64,000 nt of DNA from Mactromeris polynyma (GCA_032209605.1 JASFXZ010000001.1:37328619-37392618), one strand, 5' to 3'. Shown: positions 51,486 to 63,273, numbered from the stretch's first letter. Numbers and translations: made by a program. The notes: generated by a model from the sequence alone, not told the origin.

Positions 51486-52579
51486 AGCAAATATATAACA
51501 ACGCTTTTGTAATATAATCATATTTTATTCTTAATTACAGTCATCAAACAATACCAGAATAAGTTCTTACTTATATAAGCAAAAACATACAAGAATGTAT
51601 AGTTAGTTGGCATGACCAAGTTTGCAGTTATACTCAAACAAAAATCATTAAAAACTAACACAAAATGGATTCAAGTTTCGTAGCAGAACTGATATGAGAA
51701 GCTGTAGAAAATAAAACTGATAATGCAGTGATAGAGTCAAACATTGGGTTTGGTTGGACATAAGGAACATGTTATTACTGGCTGTATATATAAGAAGCTG
51801 TCAGAAGCTATTTTTTGACAATAATTTAAGTATAAGAATACATATCAGTTTAAAGTATGAGACATGTCAAGTTGCATGAATGATTTTTATCAACATATTT
51901 ATGCTACCCTGGGAACAAAATACATACCGGCTTACATGTTCTAATTATCAAACTGACATCTATGCTATCTATAAGAATTTGAAGGTATAAGCTCAGAGCA
52001 TGTCAGAGATAGGAAAGATACAAGTGGACATCTAGATGTGCGAGTGTTTTATAATAAATTAAGGGTTTGTGTTAGATTATAGAGGGTAAACCAACATTCC
52101 AGATTCACACCACATTATCATTCTTGTTTAATTGATCATACAATATATAATAATGTATATAACGATGCACATGTATCAAATTAAATGCTGCAAAGTGTTT
52201 TATATTGATAATGCAGATGTTGTTTGGATATATTTAGTGAAATAAACTGATGAAAATCTAATTTTTCTGAATAATTTATCACATGTATAGAATGGGATCC
52301 TATTTTGTAGCTGTATCTGTAACGGCCCTTTGATACATTAGCTTTGCCTTGGACCAATGATATCATAAAATCAGATACTCTGAACATTTTGTGATACTGG
52401 TCATTCCGCAATGTAGTTTCTTTGATGTGACTTAACTATTCTAGACTCGAAATATTTCCTTATTTTAGCGTATTTCAAGCAAATACCAAGTACCAAAGAA
52501 ACAACTATCAACTGATTAGCAACACAAGCACTATAAGCTCCCTGGACATGGGCCCAAAGTAACAAAAGTTGAGTTAATA

Positions 52580-52735
52580 GGCCAGTCTCACAATCCAGCC
52601 ATGCCATTGGTCAATTTTAAAACTGTGGTCAGATATAACCAATCACATGCTTGAGTTTTCAGATTGGTCACCAATGTCAGTTTTATAACCTTTAGTCAGA
52701 TTCTTCCTTGACTAAAGTTTTATAACACATTCGAC
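52580..52735 (+). repeat. Dispersed element R3, copy 1
   Basis: Shares CCATTGGTCAATTTTAAA, CCAATCACATGCTT and AGTTTTATAA in the same order and spacing with R3 copy 2 (60253-60409). Terminal inverted repeats are weaker here than in copy 2. Confidence 0.6.
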
Positions 52736-53854
52736 AGTATCACATGAAAAAGCCACATGCGTCAATTTTACGCCAATGTTTTTATATAAGATGCTTTATA
52801 GATTTTTCAATCAGAAATATCCATTGGGAGGTCAAAACAAAAAAAATAGTAATTTCTCTTTGCCAAGATTTAAAAAAACTGACAAGTAGCTCAGCGTACT
52901 GCATTAATATAAAAAGTCTTGAATAATGGTAACATTTATTCTAAGGATGTCAACGAATACCAAAATTGGTATCCGGATACTCGGAACGCCATCCGAACGA
53001 ATATCCGGATACTCGGAACAAAAATTATCGAAATGTTAACGATTTGCTTGTAATGTCACATAATTTCGCGACTTAAATCATCTATTTGCACCAAACAAAC
53101 TTACTGTGCATGCAGTCAGCTAGGTTCCAGTTCATTGAATTTCCGAAGTTATCGAAATATTTAATGTGTACTCTGAGTTTAAAATCGTTAATATTTGATT
53201 TCTTATAACAGTTTTATCTGATTTTGAGAGCATGTGTTCATAAAGGTAGGTAACTCCGTGTGATTGTGTACTTTCGTTTTGACAAACTCTTGCGCAGTGA
53301 TCTCCCTTTGTTTTGGTGTGAGCCTTGATTAATGTTTACACAAGAATTCCAAATGTTATCAATAAAATACAGATTTGCTCACTCTAACAAGTTTAGCTTA
53401 TTCACTAAAGACATCATTATGTAGTGAACAGACGAAACTTGTAGATTGATGAAATTTGTAATTTTGAGAGATATTTGCGAACTCATGTGATGTTAAATCT
53501 CCAGGTACGTAGTACTAACTGATGATGATTCCTTGTGTCGTGTTCAAAGCATGATTAATGATATGATGTATCCACTTGAGATGGAGTTTGCTTTTACGTA
53601 TCAAGCCTGTTCTGTAGAACAACTGGTACATACTGTTTGCTTGTATTTTTGCGGTAGATCTAATTGTGTACCATACGGTATAAATTTGTAAGTACCGCAA
53701 ACTTACAAACAAACAGATTATGTATTACTCAACTAAAGACAATGAAGAAACTCTTAAACTGCAGCTTTATCTTTTAATTGCATGCATACTAATTAAATAA
53801 CGAAAAACAACAACATATAAAACATACAACAGATAGACAGAACATGAAACATTA

Positions 53855-53982
53855 AATATTTACATGGTACGGACAAATCACAAAACAATATTTACATGGT
53901 ACGGACAAATCACAAAACAATATTTACATGGTACGGACAAATCACAAAACAATATTTACATGGTACGGACACATCACAAAAT
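53855..53982 (+). repeat. Four tandem copies of a 32-bp unit
   Basis: Unit: AATATTTACATGGTACGGAC followed by AAATCACAAAAC. Copies start at 53855, 53887, 53919 and 53951; the last has one change (ACATCAC) and a diverged end. The array lies inside the deleted hAT element. Confidence 0.95.
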
Positions 53983-54057
53983 AAATGAAAATATGTACAA
54001 CACGAAATCACTCCTCAACACTGTATCTGACCATTTCAATGTTCATTAAATCCACAT

Positions 54058-54729
54058 TTAAACCTCTGTTACTGACACTTTGTTCTTGTTCAAGAAAATG
54101 ATATTGTCAACTAAATCACTGGAAAGTCGGTTTCGCAGTTTGTTAATTAAGAGTCCAGTAGCAGAAAAAATCCGTTCTGATGGCACAGAGGTAGCAGGGA
54201 CTGAAAGGACTCTTTTTGCGATAACAGCAATTTTCGGAAACCTGTGTTCATTGTTTTTCCACCACACTAACGCATCAATATCATGCGAAACCTTTTCCGA
54301 AATGTAACTCATGACCTCGTCACAATTATCTTGTTCTGCTGTATCAAACATCAAAAAGTCCAATTTCCGTCTTTTGGGCTGTTGTACGCATTCACTATCA
54401 CGTGGTGGCATTCTTAACGGTATTTCATCAATCCTGTTCTCCAACATGTCACGAGTGGCCTTACGTTGTTCAGAAGTCAGGAAAGGAAGTCGTTTATACT
54501 TGGGGTCCAGTAGGGAAGCTAACATAGGCACTGACGAAGCACATTCCTGAGAGTAAGGGTTAAACCGCTTGATTAGTTCAGAGCGGATACTATCCTTCAC
54601 CTTCATAATAAGTCCACTATCTCCATCCTTGACTTTTAAACATCCCTGAACTAATCCAAACACTATAGGGTAAATTTCCGAACATGAAACAAGTTGCTCA
54701 GTGGACATATAGGTCGTAACATCCTTCAT
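54058..54729 (-). pseudogene. hAT-family transposase, C-terminal fragment (223 residues)
   Basis: An uninterrupted frame ends in the hAT C-terminal dimerisation domain (residues ~150-215): DALVWWKNNEHRFPKIAVIA, then VPATSVPSERIFSATGLL and LRNRLSSDLVDNIIFLNKN. The order W..N....P.......L..PA.S..SER.FS.......R..L......I.F is the family signature. The upstream residues contain LASLLDPKYKRLPFL, also typical of hAT proteins. Complete family members are usually about 600-700 residues with an N-terminal BED zinc finger and an RNase-H-like core; both are missing. The frame starts abruptly with no splice acceptor, so this is a deletion relic. That the fragment has stayed open suggests a fairly young loss. 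Domestication is possible but unsupported. Confidence 0.85.
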
Positions 54730-55170
54730 TTGTAACCCCCTTCCCCACCTACTACAATTAACACGAAAATCGATGTAATTAATTCCAATAGTGTCACCCT
54801 TAATGAGGTATAATTAAACATGTTTGTAAAAACAACAACACCAACCAGAGAACTTTTTTATACAATTTTATTTACTCGTATCTTTAATTGGTTTTAGTCC
54901 CGTGAAAAACATACTTTAATATACGCCGCAGTGATTATCACGCTTTAGGGTATCTCACAAAGACACCGATGTGCAAAGAAGACCATAAACAATATGACAC
55001 ACGGTATCGAATTGATTCTATTGTTATAGGTGTTAAAATAAATTGTTGGTCGTTAAAGATACTGAGAGTCAAATATTTCGTAATTTTAAACGAGTATCCG
55101 AATGCCAAATTGTGATTCGGATACTCGGAACGGAATGCGGATATCCGGATATCCGGATACTCGTTAAAAT

Positions 55171-57181
55171 ACACATTTCCACTCAGAAAGAAGCTCAAAT
55201 CTTTCAAAGTGTCACCAAAACATCAAACTTTCACTTTGTATAAACTAAACCTTGCAGTCATTGTGTTCATGCAGTACAGGCAATACATTAAGTGCTTTGG
55301 TGAATTTGCCCAAAACAGAGATGCCGAAAGACACGAACTGTCCTTTTTCATGTATATATATTTTTGAAAATTGGGTCGCAGATCTGTAAAGCAACTTCTA
55401 TAAAAACATTGGCCTTACAACACATGATATCCTACTATCCTCTTTCCTATTTTAGGCCATTAACATAACTGTATTGATTCATGTATGTTTTCAACAACAT
55501 TATGATTTAGAATTCCTCAAATATGAATGCAAGCAAGAAATGGTAATAACTTGAATCCCAAATTTGAACTTTACCTTCTTTCTCCAAGAATCAGAAAAGA
55601 TCAACCAACTATTATAAAACTGGCAATAGAACTTCTCAAAATTTAGCATCAACACAATATTTATATTGAATTTACAGTTCAAAATGTTCGTGAAAGTTGC
55701 AAATTAGAAGTGAATTGTTATGACAATAATTTAAAGGGAACAGCAATGAAGAAAATCTCGAATTTGAGATTAAAATCAAACTGCAGACAAAATGAATCAT
55801 AGATTCTTGAAAATATGACATTCATATCAGAGCTAGGATGTAAAACATTCCATATTCAGTTTGCAAAGTTTTTGAATTTTTAACAATAACAAACAAACAG
55901 CCAACACGAAGTTGTGTAAGTAACAAAATGTATGTGATCAAAAATATTTCAAGACTCAACATTTAACTTCATTTACTTAAAAAATAAGATAACGGCAAAC
56001 CTATGAAAAAATCTACATCAATGTCAACTAAATTTGTTGAAATACAAGTCAAAAAGAAAATCCCTTTCCCACATTACCAACTACAAGTAGATACTTTTAA
56101 AGCAAACATAACCCATTTTATGTATCTAATGTTTGTAAAATAAATTTGACTTATTTAGTAGGGAATGGTATTCTTGCCAATCATAACAATTTTTTATTTC
56201 ACTGAAATTGACACGAATTGCATTGAAAAAGACACTAAACTCCTAACTTTCATTGAATACATTTCACTCTCACTGATTAACTCTAGGCATATACTGTCGA
56301 ATGTAACGATTTCCGATATGAAAATTAAGAAAGAAAAACGTTTCTGATGTAATGATACATAAATTGCATTTCCTGTTTATACAAAAAAAACATAAATAAG
56401 AAAATCAGCTCCGATTAGTCAAAATTCCTACTTTCATTTAAGTCTAAAATTGGCTACTTTCGGTTTAAAAGTCAATAACAAATTAACAGAAAGTCTTTTA
56501 GTATAAATGAAATATAATTTCGGAGGTTTAAAACTACTATATAGCCATCTGAGAAGAAATATCATGCCTCTTTAAGCAGATAGACAGACCAGTCACTAAA
56601 TATTTTACCATTTTAAATTAATTTATCTAGTACTGGTTTTGACTTATTTCTTGAAATTGGTGGATAATCCTAGTTCTATCATACAAATACATTAAATGCA
56701 ATACACAGGTCAGTTGTTGATAGTTTTAACAGTGATTTTGAGCACAAATATATCTTTACAGATGTTGACAACCAGTGAGAGCAGATATTTACTGGGTGTA
56801 TGTTATGATTTCAAAAAGTTGAAACACAGATCTGAATGAGTAGTTAAGTAAATTCAAAGAAGAATTTAGTTTCCCAAACTGCGTAATAGGTATAATATAA
56901 CGAAATATACCGTGGATGATATATGTGCCGCGCCACAATATAAAAAAATAGTGACGTAGAGTATTTCCAACCAAAGTTATGACGTCATGAACTAAGCCTG
57001 ACATCATCATTTTGTAGCTAACTTTTTCTTAACACTGAAATTGCTATGAAATAATAGTAGACATCCAAATTTAATACTATGAAATAGTTGAAACATAATT
57101 ATATCCATTAGAAAATGTAAACACCTGAAAATTGACTTTTTGGTCATAGGTTTTGTCGTGCCACAGCTCATATTATATAAA
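55171..57181. other. Intergenic, no gene seen
   Basis: Strongly AT-rich. No exon, domain or repeat family was recognised on either strand. Confidence 0.5.
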
Positions 57182-57379
57182 TGGAAAAAACGCAGACATG
57201 TATAAGTATTAAGACACAGGAGATTGCCACAAATTCTCTTCCTTTATCCTTCCTACAGATCTCTCCCTTTATCCTTCCTAGAGTACTATATATAAATATA
57301 CTACATAATGGATAAAAGGAGTGATCTCTAGAAGGAATAAAGGAAATGAACTCATGACAATCTCCTGTGTTTTTTTCCA
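57182..57379. mobile_element. MITE-like element with long imperfect TIRs
   Basis: ACACAGGAGATTGCCA near 57213 pairs with an inverted copy ending at about 57371 (read inverted: ACACAGGAGATTGTCATGAG). Pairing continues through TTCCTTTAT.CTTC, AGATC.CTCC and TTTATCC for most of the element. TGGAAAAAA at 57182 and TTTTTTCCA at 57371-57379 may be an outer pair. The whole forms an extended hairpin of about 160-200 bp. Confidence 0.7.
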
Positions 57380-58457
57380 TAGGTAATTAACAACAACACC
57401 TGTACATGCTGATTAACAGCAACACCTGGTTACTGTGGCAACAGTTAACACTGCTTCATACTGTGGAATTAAATTATCAAACAATTTCACAACATCTACT
57501 GTTGATGTTGAGTTGTCCTGAAACTTGTAAAACCTTATACAGCAAGTCTGAACACAGGGTTGTTAGTTTCATACATGGATAGGTACTACCTGCCAGAATG
57601 GATATCAAAGAAATAGTAAGTCCAAAACACCAATTATAATTTTCTAGATTTTCAACTGGTTCTAATCCACATAGCCATCAAGTCAAGCCATTAGAACATT
57701 TCTTATGAAATCCAAATATACATAATTTTAATTAAATTTACACTAGATAAAAAAAACTACCTATATCAGGCAGAAATAATAAATCAGTTTTAAAAAATAT
57801 TGTAGTTTTGGTTAACTTTATATGACTATGGAGCAGACCTAATCAACAGCAGCATATTTTGAAATTTATCCAGAACACAAAATGTTGGCTCAATATAATA
57901 TCCAATATGAACATTCTGGTACAATGCAGCAAAACACATCAAATTTTTAATCGCTTAAAACCTGTTCAAATAGTAGTCAATTCAAAAAGTAAGCTTCAAA
58001 TATTATTTTTATACATGTAAGTAGCAATTTAATCAGCTTCAGTGTTGCAGCGGTATATTAGCAGTGGGGAGTGTTTGTAAGCAACCGAAAACAACAATTA
58101 GCAAAAAAGAAATAGGAGAATTTTTTACATAAATGTACATATAAGTAAGACAGTACTTCATGGATGTCATCCAGTCATAGAAAGTTTACAGAAAACATTT
58201 TCAATAAAAGAAGACTCTTGTATTATAAAATGCAGCCAATGTGTGAGCTTGTTAATTAACAAGTAATTAATTAATCAACTAATTAACAAGCAATTTCTAC
58301 ACAGAATCATTATTTTCATTAACATTTTTTGTACAAGAAACAGCAGTTTGAAGAATACATTAAATCATGAAACAAAAAATGTGTCAACAAATACTGGTCA
58401 ATCAATAACAGAAAAAATGAAGATCACATGTACAACTAGCAATTTATAACCAACCAT
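57380..58457. other. Intergenic, no gene seen
   Basis: AT-rich. A local duplication of TAACA.CAACACCTG.TAC phrases is present near 57385-57430. Nothing else was recognised. Confidence 0.5.
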
Positions 58458-58595
58458 GTCCGAGATATTGGCAGAAAATATACGGTACTGGTAAACTACT
58501 ATATCTTAAAATTTAGACTGACATTTGTCCGAGATATTGGCAGAAAATATACGGTACTGGTAAACTACTATATCTTAAAATTTAGACTAACATTT
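58458..58595. repeat. Two tandem copies of a 69-bp unit
   Basis: Copies begin GTCCGAGATATTGGCAGAAA at 58458 and 58527 and differ at one base over 69 (GACTGACATTT against GACTAACATTT). This is a recent tandem duplication. Confidence 0.95.
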
Positions 58596-58922
58596 ATTTT
58601 TTTGTTTTGCTAAACATTATCATTTAGGGTTCCCCATTGAACATGGGGATTCCCTTAAATTTTACACTCCGACCCGAATTTTCAATTTGAAGAGGGGTCC
58701 CAGACCAGAAAACAGGACCAAACTGTCAAAATATAGGCTACAGCCCCAAATTTCAATAAATAAGATGAATCATTGTCACATAGGCATATAAACAGTTGCA
58801 GCATGTTGTATCAAACTTGATTATACTGATTTCCTGCACTCCACAACATAAAATTAAGTATATTTTTTAAACAAACCTTTATTCTATAATTCAGTACAGC
58901 AAAACATAACAAAATTAGCTAT

Positions 58923-59254
58923 GAGTGTCACGATATATCAATATATAAGTATATTGCAATACGCAGTCAAACTGTATTGTACCGCAATATGAAATGAATG
59001 CAACAGTTTTTACGATACATTTTTCAGCCTTGTGATATTAGCTACAAACTCCGCATATATGAAACTATCTAGTCATGGAAGCCACATATTACTCAAAAAC
59101 TAAAATGAGAATGATATAATTTGTTCAGTTTTAGTTCACTACTTTCTTGACATGAAAACTTCACATTTAAATACTAAAAGCTGACAAGAGATTGATAACT
59201 GTGGCCTAAATATAGCAATATATCGAGATATGCTTAAAGCAAACCGTGACACCC
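58923..59254. mobile_element. Non-autonomous hAT-like MITE (332 bp)
   Basis: The left end GAGTGTCACGATATATCAAT and the inverted right end GGGTGTCACGGTTTGC share the G.GTGTCACG start, followed by AT-rich subterminal TATATTGC / CGATATATTGC segments. GTGTCACGATA with ATATCGATAT-like repeats is a familiar hAT terminus. No coding region and no clear 8-bp target duplication. Confidence 0.65.
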
Positions 59255-60252
59255 AAACAGTTTGCGCTGGCTAAGTTTGAACCTGTTATCATGTAAACCT
59301 TTATAAAAACTCGTCAAATAAATAAACACTTTCTTAATGTCATGATATATAGATGTTATTTTGAACAAGCGATACAAAAGTCCAATTGAAAATAATGTTT
59401 TATAGTTGCTTCACCAAGTAATGTTCATCTAAATTCTAAGACACAGCACTTCTACACCTGATGAACATTTAATGCTATGACAAAGGTACATAGTCTTATT
59501 TTCGGTCATAATATGTTAAGTAATTATTTTTAGAAAATGGCATGTTAATGCCTTCATACAGACATACTCTAAGACATTGCATTGTAACATTTCATAAACA
59601 TTTCCTAAAACGCACAACACAAATCTGATATAGGTGTTTATGCTAGAGCTAACTCGGCACGTAGGTCAGGATAGAAAATACCGTTTAGGACACTTGTATT
59701 CGTGGTTTTGGGAAACATGTAAGGAATGTGACAATGCAGTGTTGTTGAGTACATCTGTATGAAGGCAATTACCAACTATTTTCTCTTATTTATGGCTAAG
59801 GATATTTTGTCCCAAAAAAAGACTATCTACCTTTAACGTTGAAAAGATAATTTAGCAATAAAAAATAGGTAATGATGGAATATAACATCAGAATATGCCT
59901 TCATAGGCTACAATGTGTAGGCAAAGACATTCCCTTCATCCACAATCAATATTTTGTAAGCAGGAATTTACATTAAGGTTTGAAAAATGATCAGGTTTAA
60001 CATGAATCTGTCTTCTTTTTTCCATATGGCAATGTATAGTATTACATGGATACTGTACACATGTGTGTAATGTATCCCTATTGTTCCTCGAAACATGAAA
60101 AATGGATTAATTCCATTTTAGTTCCTTGCATTTTAAATAATTTAAAACTTCACTGATAAAATGAAATTGAAAACCCTGTCTGCCATATTCAGTGCCAAAA
60201 GCGATACATGTATCAGTAATTTATAGTTAAATATAACTTTAATTACACAAGA

Positions 60253-60409
60253 ACTGGTTCTACGCTTATAAAACCGAATTTGGAGACCAGTCACGGAATG
60301 CAGATTTGCCATTGGTCAATTCTAAATAGTGCTTAGAACCAACCAATCAGATGCTTCAATTTGAGACTGGACTTCAACTCAGTTTTATAATGCAGACCCA
60401 GGTCCAGTT
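60253..60409. mobile_element. Dispersed element R3, copy 2, TIR MITE
   Basis: The left end (GGTTCTACGCTTATAAAAC..GA.TT..GA..CCAGTC) and the inverted right end (GGGTCTGCATTATAAAAC, TGAGTTGAAGTCCAGTC) form an imperfect TIR of about 40 bp. The middle holds CCATTGGTCAATT and AACCAATCAGATGCTT. It lies within about 730 bp downstream of the UBE2Q stop codon, so it may be part of that gene's 3' UTR. Confidence 0.7.
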
Positions 60410-60979
60410 TTTATGAAACATCTTAAACCGAGATTAATTGCCTGCCAGATCATTTGGATTGTGAGTTTCAAGTCAAATACTTCAATATGCGTGTACTTAA
60501 GCTGTTCCTAACAGTACTAGTATTCTACTATCAAGAATACACACCAGTCTTCATAACTGACCAGACCAGAAGACTGAGATACAATATAACCAAGAAAAAA
60601 GCGCAGTTCTGAAGCATTTCTGCTGCAAAACAAGATAAATAACATTGCAATTTCAAGGCTTTTTTCTTAATGTAGACACATTTTCACAAAAGCAAGTGCT
60701 GCCTCTTGCCTCTGTGTAGCTTTAGGCCTGTAGAATGTACAAATAATTGTTGAGGAAATTAAGTTTTGAAAATTTGAGAATGAGATAGACTTCATCTTAG
60801 ATATTTCATGAAAACTGGACCTGATGTTTAAAGTTGAGGCAAAACTAAGCTGGATTCATGTTTTCCGATTTCATTCTCAGTCAGAAACTGCTGGAAACTG
60901 GTGCAGTAGTTCTACACCATTCATACACTTAACACATACACAGAAAAGATCAAACATCAAAAATTGCACCGAGACTTTG

Positions 60980-61011
60980 CTATCCATCTTCTTTAGGTGG
61001 TGTGAACCATC
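60980..61011 (-). CDS. UBE2Q terminal coding exon
   Basis: The acceptor CTTTCCAG is followed by GA-TGG-TTC and so on, giving (G)WFTPPKEDG and stop TAG. Only 32 coding bases; found from the conserved C-terminal peptide rather than by open-frame length. Confidence 0.9.
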
Positions 61012-63153
61012 CTGGAAAGTACAAGCAAAACATGAATTTACACAATGTTGCTGTGAATTTCAGCACACTGAAATAGGTATACATAAAACATGCTGATTTT
61101 TTTTTAAGATAACTCTGGGTAAAAAAATCATTTCTTTGCAATAAGATAACAGACGGGCATCTCAACTAACCATCATTTTAGAATATATTACATACCTTAT
61201 AAGAAAAACAACTCAGAAGATGTACGGATAGTTCAATTTGAACTTATTCTTGATCCTTTTTTGTTTACATGGGCAAGAGAGAGAGAGAGACACACACACA
61301 CAGATAAAAATATATGGAGAGAGCAGCTTATTCTGAGTTTGTCATATTTTTTAACAGAGCATCAGAATAATCTAACAATGTACTACATCATACAGTCTGC
61401 CCAGTTACCACTGTTGGTCAAGCTTTTGAAAGACGAACTTGAGGCATTAGGTTTGACCCCGAAGAGGCGTATCCATGACAATCTCTCAGAAGATAATAAA
61501 TTAAGTCATTTGTCCTCCACCTCTCACTTAATGTAGGTAAGATGAAAAGATTAGTACTGAAGGGCAGGCAACCCAGGAACAACTGAGCGCAGCACATAAA
61601 TGAAATACTGTTGAAAAATGGTGTAAAACTCTCAACTTCACTGTTCCATGTTTTTCAATTCCTTCATATATACATAATAATCAACCAACTTACCATTTTT
61701 TTCATGTATTTGAACAAGTGATTTGAAAGACTGTTGAGCTCTTACTAAACTATATTGGCTCTGAAAACATAAATACAGGTAATGCACATAGTAAGAACAT
61801 TTAAAGTAAGAAGAGTAATTACAGATCTGTGATATTATTTAACCAGCTTATTCATGTAAATTTGACATCTGAATCAGGGTTCAAATCTGTTAAACTTCGA
61901 ATGGAAACTGGTTTCAAATTTCCAGAATGGAGACGTGGGTCAGTTTTGAGAATGGAGACTGGTGCCAAGTTTCCTGTATGGAGACTGGTGTCAAATTTTG
62001 AGTATGGAGACTGGTTTCAAGTTTCCAGTTATGAGACTGGTTTTGACTTTGCCAACTGGTGTCAAGTTTCGAATATAAAGACTGGTGTCAAGTGTTGAGT
62101 ATGGAGACTGGTGTCAAGTGTTGAGTATGGAGACTGGTATCAAGTTTCGAGTATAAAGACTGGTCTCTAGTTTTGAGTATGGAGACTGGAGTCCTGTTTT
62201 ATAACTGCATACCAAGGTCCCCTCTTCAACTCAAAATATCAAATCTCCAGTCCCAGGAGCAGAAGTGATCGGCTCCCTCCTTAAAACACAAGATATCACA
62301 AAGAGAGGCTAACGTCCATGCTCCTCTGTCACAGGCTCATGCTAATTAACAAGGTTCAAATTTACATATTTTCAATTTTTACAAAGATATTATATGCCAA
62401 AAACGCTGAAAGAACTCATTGAGGTGCTTATTCCATGATAAGCAACAGGAAATTCCTCTATACAAGCAACAATAAGTATGTACTATGGTTTTGTATGACA
62501 CTGAAAAAACAGACTTGTGATGAATAATTAGCAGCCGCTCTAGGGAGAAGCATGTTAACTTGAATTCACAGTTTTACAATTTTGGAAACAAACATTAGCA
62601 GGGAATCCTCTACATATTTCTGGCCAAGGTCAAGACATTCCCATAAATATTGCCTGTCCCAGCTATGGGCTTTTCAGCAGAATCCAAATACATAGTTTCT
62701 AAAAGCCAAATCATTTTGAAGCAATATTAATTGGAAAACCAAATTTTAAGTACAAAAAGGGCCTCAACTCCTCCAAAAATTGCCAAATTGTAACCGAATC
62801 AATGCTTATGAGCCTTATATGAATTGAATTCATCCATCCTTTCAAGAGTTATTGATTAGAAACCAGTTGTTACTCAGATGGTCGGACGGACAGGGGTAAC
62901 ACTTTATGCCCCTTCATTATTCCCTTGAATGGCTGGGGCATAAAAAAGCTTAACTCTTTGTTAAATGCTAGAATTTTTACCACTCTGGATAACATAAAAT
63001 GACACTCTTCAATTGGTGGGGGGGGGGGGTCATATACAAATTTGAATTTATATTCACCTTTGAAGCTCCAAACTGTATCCTTGCCTTGCCTTTGACTAAT
63101 GTAGCAGCAATTTGATATATCACTGACTCCATACTGTATGCACTACTCCATCC
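60980..63153 (-). CDS. UBE2Q-type ubiquitin-conjugating enzyme E2, C-terminal three exons (partial gene)
   Basis: The gene enters from the right edge and ends at the TAG at 60982-60980. Exons 63153-63058, 61760-61694 and 61011-60980 join in frame to 64 residues: [32 protein letters not shown], then [22 protein letters not shown], then [10 protein letters not shown]. This is the characteristic C-terminus of UBE2Q1/UBE2Q2, which transfer ubiquitin from E1 to substrates or E3 ligases in the cytosol and nucleus. The residues following the active-site cysteine region begin at GWSSAYS; the cysteine, the rest of the UBC fold and the RWD-like N-terminus lie outside the window. Acceptors are CTTATAG, GTTTTCAG and CTTTCCAG; donors are AAG|GTGAAT and G|GTAAGT. 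Q1 versus Q2 cannot be decided from this part. No conserved residue appears broken, so the gene is probably functional. Confidence 0.92.
61277..61302. repeat. (GA)n(CA)n microsatellite
   Basis: About seven GA followed by about five CA dinucleotides, inside the last intron of the UBE2Q gene. Confidence 0.9.
61694..61760 (-). CDS. UBE2Q penultimate coding exon
   Basis: A 67-base exon encoding [22 protein letters not shown] and the first base of a Gly codon. It lies between GTTTTCAG and GTAAGT. The downstream intron is 682 bp. Confidence 0.92.
61870..62222. repeat. R3-related element with internal 26-bp minisatellite
   Basis: About 12 degenerate units of 26 bp (GAGTATGGAGACTGGTGTCA followed by AGTGTT-like bases) run from about 61895 to 62190. 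The right flank GACTGGAGTCCTGTTTTATA, ACTGCATACCAAGGTCC matches the right end of R3 copy 2. The left flank, GGTTCAAATCTGTTAAAC, weakly matches its left end. The array therefore appears to be an expansion of the GAGACTGG segment inside an R3 element, within a UBE2Q intron. Confidence 0.75.
62750..62945 (+). repeat. Dispersed repeat R2, copy 3
   Basis: Shares ATATGAATTGAATTCATCC, TCCTTTCAA, GGTCGGACGGACAGGGG, TAACACTTTATGCCCCTTC and GGGGCATAA with the copies at 11566-11945. It lies in the UBE2Q intron, antisense to the gene. Confidence 0.6.
63018..63029. repeat. Poly(G) run of 12
   Basis: Twelve consecutive G on the plus strand (C on the coding strand), about 30 bp past the donor of the 63058-63153 exon. 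Confidence 0.95.
63058..63153 (-). CDS. UBE2Q antepenultimate coding exon
   Basis: A 96-base phase-0 exon encoding [32 protein letters not shown]. The acceptor is CTTATAG and the donor is AAG|GTGAAT. The intron downstream is 1297 bp; the one upstream runs off the window edge (at least 847 bp). Confidence 0.92.
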
Positions 63154-63273
63154 CTATAAGAGATAACATTTAATAATGTTTCTTGACATATAAAACTAAA
63201 ACCTAGATGCTACCAACTTACCAACAAATTTAGCACATGACAGGAGTTCATGAGTACTGTTTAACCCCTGAGA

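Larger units (their letters stand above)
52942..55170 (-). mobile_element. Internally deleted hAT element
   Basis: The left end AAGGATGTCAACGAATACC and the inverted right end TTTAACGAGTATCC share AACGA.TA.CC. Both are followed by several ATCCGGATACTCGG / CCGGATATCCGG subterminal repeats. Between them lies the C-terminal part of a hAT transposase on the minus strand (54058-54729) and a 32-bp tandem repeat. The outermost bases of the right end have decayed and no 8-bp target duplication is visible. Confidence 0.65.
58878..60979 (-). other. Probable UBE2Q 3' UTR and downstream flank
   Basis: On the minus strand the first canonical AATAAA after the stop is at 58883-58878, 2.1 kb downstream; ATTAAA variants occur earlier (for example near 60236 and 59468). 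The 3' UTR length is therefore uncertain. If the distal signal is used, the UTR would contain the R3 MITE and the hAT-like MITE. Confidence 0.35.

Noticed and set aside
60824..61096. 90-residue + frame
   Set aside because: Antisense to the UBE2Q last exon and 3' region; a shadow.
61261..61536. 91-residue + frame ([20 protein letters not shown]) as an exon
   Set aside because: It lies in the UBE2Q intron on the opposite strand, begins in a microsatellite and matches no family I know.
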